From JAGOPY01 sp964619555 (GTDB lineage Bacteria > Bacteroidota > Bacteroidia > Bacteroidales > JAGOPY01): a stretch of DNA of 64,000 nt. Numbering within the stretch: the stretch's first letter is position 1; each line of letters begins with the position of its first letter. Shown piece after piece: positions 60,515 through 64,000 of the stretch. The DNA is taken from the NCBI GenBank assembly GCA_964619555.1, contig CAZUDV010000012.1, positions 62,001 to 126,000 on the forward strand. Reading direction: 5' to 3'. The position numbers were made by a program, and so were the translations under genes. A model generated the notes under the pieces. The model had not been told where the DNA came from. It made no database searches and saw only the letters and a program-made list of their open reading frames with translations.

Positions 60515-61921
60515 ATGAAACCTCTCAAAATCATAACCTTATTCTTAATACCCATGCTTTTTGGACAGTCGGCTTATCCGCAAAACGGATCAGGTGACAA
60601 CTCCATCACCCCCTTTGCAACCGGCCTCAGCAACCCGGTTGCCATTACCCATTGCGGTGATGACCGCCTTTTTGTAGTCAACCAGGCAGGCTATATCCTT
60701 ATCGTCGATGCACTGGGCAATGTCAATCCGTATCCCTTCCTGGATATCCATGAAAGAGTGACTTACGGGGGCGAACGAGGTCTTCTGGGCCTTGCTTTTC
60801 ACCCTGATTATACATCCAACGGATATTTCTACGTGAATTATGTGGGAGAAGAAGACAGCACCCATATCTCCAGATTAAGCGTTACGGAACAAAATCCTGA
60901 CCTGGCCGACCCTGAAAGTGAATACAAGCTGATGACAATCTTTCAGCCGTTCTCAAATCACAATGGGGGAGACCTTTGCTTCGGCCCTGATGGCTACCTG
61001 TATATCGGCCTTGGGGATGGCGGATCTGCCGGAGACCCGGGGAACCGTTCCCAGGACCCACTGTCATACCTTGGTAAAATGCTCCGTATAGATGTGGATG
61101 CCGAAACTCCATACTCCATTCCTTCATCGAATCCATTTTATAATGTACCCGGTTATTTGGGTGAAATATGGGCGCTCGGGCTTCGCAACCCATGGCGGTT
61201 CAGCTTCGACCGGCATACAGGCAACCTCTGGATCGCCGATGTGGGACAGAATGCCTGGGAGGAGGTTGATTTTCAGCCGGCAACAAGCACCGGTGGTGAA
61301 AATTACGGCTGGCGCTGTTACGAAGGCAACCAACCCTACAATACCTCCGGTTGCGGCCCGGTTTCGCAATACGTCTTTCCGGTTCATGCTTATCCGCATG
61401 GCGAAGGTTGTTCAGTTACAGGTGGTTATGTTTACCGCGGAAATTCGTCTTCCCTTTTCTATGGCAGGTATTTCTTTGCCGATTATTGCACCGACAGGAT
61501 CTGGACCTTGCATCAGTCAGGCGGTGAATGGATTCGCAACGATTTTGGCCAGTTTTCCGGAAATGGCTTCAGCACATTCGGTGAAGATGCATCGGGACAA
61601 TTATATATCGCCGGCCTGAGCAGCGGGACTATATACATTGTTGTTGAGAATCATACAGGCACAGGAGAAGACAAACTCCTGGCCAGTGTGAATATCCGTC
61701 AAAATTCTCAGACCGGAGATGTCCGGATCGAAAGAAATATCAATACTGCCAGGACCATGCATCTCAGCGTTTTCGATGTAAAAGGCTCTGTTCATTTTGC
61801 CGACAGCACCGGGAGGTCAGTATATGAAATTCCCTCTGAACGTTTACCAGACGGGATATCTTTCCTAAAAGTGACGATAGAAGGGAAGTCGAAAGTTCAA
61901 AAACTGATCAGTTTTCATTGA
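60515..61921 (+). CDS. PQQ-dependent glucose/sorbosone dehydrogenase-like protein with T9SS domain
   Basis: A 468-residue exported protein: signal peptide (MKPLKIITLFLIPMLFGQSAYPQ), a GSDH-type six-bladed propeller (about 30-375: 'FATGLSNPVAITHCGDDRLFVVNQ', 'GERGLLGLAFHPDY', 'HNGGDLCFGPDGYLYIGLGDGG', 'GLRNPWRFSFDRHTGNLWIADVGQN') and a T9SS sorting domain (about 385-468). Soluble PQQ dehydrogenases oxidise sugars; the family residues for PQQ and calcium binding are not all checkable by eye, so the activity remains an inference. A near-match -7 box TTTATTTG (60472-60479) with TTG upstream lies before the ATG. Confidence 0.86.
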   Translation: MKPLKIITLFLIPMLFGQSAYPQNGSGDNSITPFATGLSNPVAITHCGDDRLFVVNQAGYILIVDALGNVNPYPFLDIHERVTYGGERGLLGLAFHPDYTSNGYFYVNYVGEEDSTHISRLSVTEQNPDLADPESEYKLMTIFQPFSNHNGGDLCFGPDGYLYIGLGDGGSAGDPGNRSQDPLSYLGKMLRIDVDAETPYSIPSSNPFYNVPGYLGEIWALGLRNPWRFSFDRHTGNLWIADVGQNAWEEVDFQPATSTGGENYGWRCYEGNQPYNTSGCGPVSQYVFPVHAYPHGEGCSVTGGYVYRGNSSSLFYGRYFFADYCTDRIWTLHQSGGEWIRNDFGQFSGNGFSTFGEDASGQLYIAGLSSGTIYIVVENHTGTGEDKLLASVNIRQNSQTGDVRIERNINTARTMHLSVFDVKGSVHFADSTGRSVYEIPSERLPDGISFLKVTIEGKSKVQKLISFH

Positions 61922-61988
61922 GATTTATCATAGGAAGACTTACCACGAAAACACACGAAGAACCATACAAAAATTCATAATCTGGAAA

Positions 61989-62006
61989 CAAGAAACCAGA
62001 AACAAG
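61989..62006. repeat. Short dispersed repeat CAAGAAACCAGAAACAAG
   Basis: An exact inverse copy of 42001-42018. It lies in the 93-bp gap after the dehydrogenase-like gene, beside another common non-coding string, CCACGAAAACACACGAAG. Confidence 0.7.
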
Positions 62007-62014
62007 GAACTAAG

Positions 62015-63223
62015 TCACTTTAACTGAGCACCTTGCACTTTGAACCCTAAACTAATAAAATGCGCTTTAAGGCCATCGGAGCGCCAGTAAAATGAATACC
62101 TCAGGTCAATTTCGCCGAAGTTCCAGTTTTTAGAGATTTTTTTCAATGGTGCGAACCGCACCCCGGCACCGGCCTCCAGGCTGAAAAAACGGGATAGGTC
62201 ATAATCTGATGTGTAATATTCTTCGGACAAGCTGTGCTCCTTATAAGGTTTGAAATATTTCGAACCGGTCTGTGTATAATACCTGAAGGAAAGAGAAGGC
62301 GCAAAAACAGGAGAAATTTTATAAAATGTTTCTGCTTCGGCGACATGGGCTGCAATCCCGAAGTCATCGGCATAAAACCGGTAAAAGGAATTCAGAATGA
62401 TCCCCGATCCAATGAAAACATTGAATTTCACGCCAACAGGGACCTTAATGCGGTAGGTCGGGAGATTTTCCACCCGGGCCTCGTCCTGTTCCCTGAAATA
62501 CACACGGTGGAATGGTGTGGAAAGCAATCCAGTCTGGATGGTAAGTCCGGGGTAAATGCCGACCATCATACGCTTATTGATTACCCTTTCGTAACCCATG
62601 CTTAGATTATAGGAATAGCGCATGTATACGTCGAACCAGTTTGTGTCGCGCAGTTCAGCAGGATAAATCAGTGTTTCGGGTGTTAAATCGAGAGGATAAA
62701 GGTTGCGGCCCCACCTCTGGTCGTCAAAAAATACCTGGAATCCCAAATAATAGGATGCTTGAAGGTTGGCTGATGTTTGAAAAAAGCTAAGATTGATCCC
62801 ATAAGACATATAATCGGATTCCACAGAATAGCTTCCTGCCAGTCTAGCCTCCAGCCTTGGCTTTCGAAAATACCGGCTGTATCCGCCTGACACCTGGTAG
62901 TTGGCATCGTGGTAGGAGGCTGAAGACATGTTGAAATCGATCCGGTCAGTGGATGCCGAGGTGATGAAATCGATCCCGGCATCAAAAAATATCGTATAAA
63001 CGGAATCCTTTTCAAGTGAATAGCTGACCTGGGGCGCATATACCTGCAGCTTCTCTGTGCCTTTCCCTCCCGTTACGGCAGAATGGTTCCCGTCCTGGGT
63101 ATATGCGGAGAACAAGACGCTGATCTCATTTGTGGTTAATTTGCGTTTAATATAAAGGCTGTCCTGTCCATTTAATTGACTAATAATTAATGAAGAAAAA
63201 ATGGTGAACATGATTTTACGCAT
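62015..63223 (-). CDS. DUF3570 outer-membrane beta-barrel protein
   Basis: A 402-residue outer-membrane protein (signal peptide MRKIMFTIFSSLIISQLNGQ). The DUF3570 pattern is visible: 'KRKLTTNEISVLFSAYTQDGNHSAVTGGKGTEKLQVYAPQV', 'DAGIDFITSASTDRIDF', 'YQVSGGYSRYF', 'LSFFQTSANLQASYYLGFQVFFDDQRWGR' and aromatic strands to the end. DUF3570 proteins are predicted barrels of unknown function that occur with ApbE and DUF4266 genes, as here. The ATG at 63223 lies 11 bases after the upstream stop codon; an earlier ATG at 63250 would overlap that gene. Confidence 0.87.
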   Translation of the reverse strand: MRKIMFTIFSSLIISQLNGQDSLYIKRKLTTNEISVLFSAYTQDGNHSAVTGGKGTEKLQVYAPQVSYSLEKDSVYTIFFDAGIDFITSASTDRIDFNMSSASYHDANYQVSGGYSRYFRKPRLEARLAGSYSVESDYMSYGINLSFFQTSANLQASYYLGFQVFFDDQRWGRNLYPLDLTPETLIYPAELRDTNWFDVYMRYSYNLSMGYERVINKRMMVGIYPGLTIQTGLLSTPFHRVYFREQDEARVENLPTYRIKVPVGVKFNVFIGSGIILNSFYRFYADDFGIAAHVAEAETFYKISPVFAPSLSFRYYTQTGSKYFKPYKEHSLSEEYYTSDYDLSRFFSLEAGAGVRFAPLKKISKNWNFGEIDLRYSFYWRSDGLKAHFISLGFKVQGAQLK

Positions 63224-63234
63224 CGGCATCAGGA

Positions 63235-63456
63235 TTAGTTGCAACCACATCCGCCGCTTGATTTCCCGGTACCGCCACCAGATGCACCTTCCCGGTATGC
63301 GTGCACCTTCTCCCTGAATTTCCCTGAGATCTTTGTATCCAGTTTCATGAAATGGTCATTAAGATAAACCCTTTGATAAGGTCTAACCGACTGGCAGGAG
63401 TAGAGGAGGAGCGCACCTGCCAGAAGCAGGAGTGATATTATACCTCTTTGTTTCAG
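63235..63456 (-). CDS. DUF4266-family small lipoprotein, probable CTG start
   Basis: A 73-residue lipoprotein with no ATG. From a CTG at 63456 it reads as a signal peptide (MKQRGIISLLLLAGALLLYS) with Cys21 as lipidation site, then 'QSVRPYQRVYLNDHFMKLD' and the C-terminal 'YREGASGGGTGKSSGGCGCN', the family's Gly-rich, Cys-ending tail. DUF4266 proteins have no assigned role; they are regularly encoded between ApbE and DUF3570, as in this window. An exact -7 box TAACTTTG (63477-63484, minus) is 20 bases upstream, leaving no alternative start except CTG. The conserved tail with two Cys residues could bind a metal or cofactor; this is inference. Confidence 0.8.
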   Translation of the reverse strand: MKQRGIISLLLLAGALLLYSCQSVRPYQRVYLNDHFMKLDTKISGKFREKVHAYREGASGGGTGKSSGGCGCN

Positions 63457-63476
63457 GAGATGTTGAGATCTGAGTT

Positions 63477-63484
63477 CAAAGTTA
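63477..63484 (-). promoter_or_regulatory. -7 promoter box (TAACTTTG) of the DUF4266-DUF3570 genes
   Basis: An exact minus-strand TAnnTTTG box in the gap after the ApbE stop; it fixes the transcript start near 63471 and the DUF4266 start at the CTG. Confidence 0.5.
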
Positions 63485-63517
63485 CATATTCAACTTTCAA
63501 TATTCAATATTTAATTT

Positions 63518-64000
63518 TCAATCTTCAAGTAAGATTTCCATTCCTTCTGAAAAATGGATCTTATTCGATTCATCGATGATCAGGCAATGTATACCGGGGA
63601 GTTGGCTGATGAGGTTGATCCCGGTATTAACACCCATTACGAAAACAGCCGTAGCCAGTGCATCGGAAAGTTCGGCTGAAGGACTGATGATGGTCACGCT
63701 TTTGATACCCTTTGCCGGGTAGCCGGTTCTTGGATCGATAATATGTCCGTAGCGCTGACCGTCAATTTCAATGTACTTCTCATAATTCCCGGATGTCGCC
63801 ACCGCAGCATTATCCACCGGCAGCCACAACAATACCCGCGAAGGATCGGTCGGATCGGCAATACCGATCTTCCAAGGATCGCCATCCGGACGGCGTCCCC
63901 ATGCTGTGAGGTCACCGCTGGCATTGATCACGCCTGACGAGATCCCTTGTGAAATCAACATCTTTTTTACGTTTTCCGCCGCATATCCCTTTCCAACGGC
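63518..64000 (-). CDS. apbE: FAD:protein FMN transferase (ApbE), 5' end outside the window
   Basis: The C-terminal 160 residues of an ApbE-type flavin transferase; the frame continues open to base 64000, so the start lies outside. Visible motifs: 'GKGYAAENVKKML', 'GVINASGDLTAWG', 'ATSGNYEKYIEIDGQRYGHIIDPRTGYP' (the conserved H-x-I-D-P-R-T-G segment) and 'SAELSDALATAVFVMG'. ApbE attaches FMN to threonines of membrane proteins such as Nqr/Rnf subunits outside the inner membrane. It is the upstream neighbour of DUF4266 and DUF3570, a recurring trio that suggests a shared envelope redox function. Confidence 0.92.
   Translation of the reverse strand, partial: AVGKGYAAENVKKMLISQGISSGVINASGDLTAWGRRPDGDPWKIGIADPTDPSRVLLWLPVDNAAVATSGNYEKYIEIDGQRYGHIIDPRTGYPAKGIKSVTIISPSAELSDALATAVFVMGVNTGINLISQLPGIHCLIIDESNKIHFSEGMEILLED

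Overview
The window looks like chromosomal DNA of a member of the Bacteroidota, probably Bacteroidales-like and not assignable further from this sequence. The evidence is a SusC/SusD pair, at least seven Por-type (T9SS) C-terminal sorting domains, an ExbB-ExbD-ExbD cluster, DUF5916 and DUF3570 outer-membrane proteins, lipoproteins with acidic residues after the lipid-anchored Cys, and recurrent TAnnTTTG -7 promoter boxes in place of E. coli-type promoters and Shine-Dalgarno sequences. Several genes have no usable ATG and appear to start at TTG, GTG or CTG.

Layout. 0-4.6 kb: a 51-bp palindrome, a beta-propeller T9SS protein, a small exported protein, and a protein with a VPLSN-type C-terminal anchor. 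4.7-13.4 kb (minus strand): a beta-glucan utilization locus of SusC, SusD, a GH16 lipoprotein with Calx-beta domains and a PKD/triple-module glycan-binding lipoprotein. 13.5-18 kb (minus): a membrane LTA-synthase-like enzyme fused to a GDPD-like domain, a metallophosphoesterase and a T9SS protein. 18.2-22.6 kb (plus): a surface lipoprotein and its TonB-dependent receptor. 22.6-29.5 kb: small envelope proteins, a DUF454 membrane protein, a DUF5916 barrel, DUF302, two small barrels and a secreted endonuclease I.

29.7-35.4 kb is the most unusual part. A FIST-domain sensor, a soluble histidine kinase and a NarL-type response regulator form an operon. It converges on two tandem paralogues that carry VPxSNW C-terminal anchors. 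Both paralogues have a matching palindrome (12-bp arms, 13-bp spacer) exactly 30 bp upstream of their -7 box. 35.5-41 kb holds a decayed metallo-beta-lactamase-fold gene and two tandem right-handed beta-helix T9SS proteins with near-identical ends and divergent middles, each followed by the same 60-bp hairpin element.

41.4-54.8 kb is mostly housekeeping and envelope: START-domain protein, KAS III-like synthase, DusB, CPBP protease, Exb energizing cluster, tRNA-Ser(GGA), asparaginase, TatD, GT9, an MBL hydrolase and a large propeller/barrel protein. 55.2-58.9 kb has a class II (B12-dependent) ribonucleotide reductase behind a 380-bp leader with repeated GTTGAAAAAT boxes, then a REP-associated tyrosine transposase flanked by perfect 54-bp and 34-bp palindromes and a 5 x 25-bp tandem array. 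58.9-64 kb has two more T9SS proteins, one of them PQQ-glucose-dehydrogenase-like. The window ends with an ApbE / DUF4266 / DUF3570 cluster, cut by the window end, whose 73-residue middle gene lacks an ATG.

Working together: the Exb cluster would energize the SusC and TonB receptors. The SusCD-GH16-PKD genes would capture and cut a laminarin-like glucan at the cell surface. The kinase-regulator operon is a plausible, unproven controller of the neighbouring anchored surface proteins.
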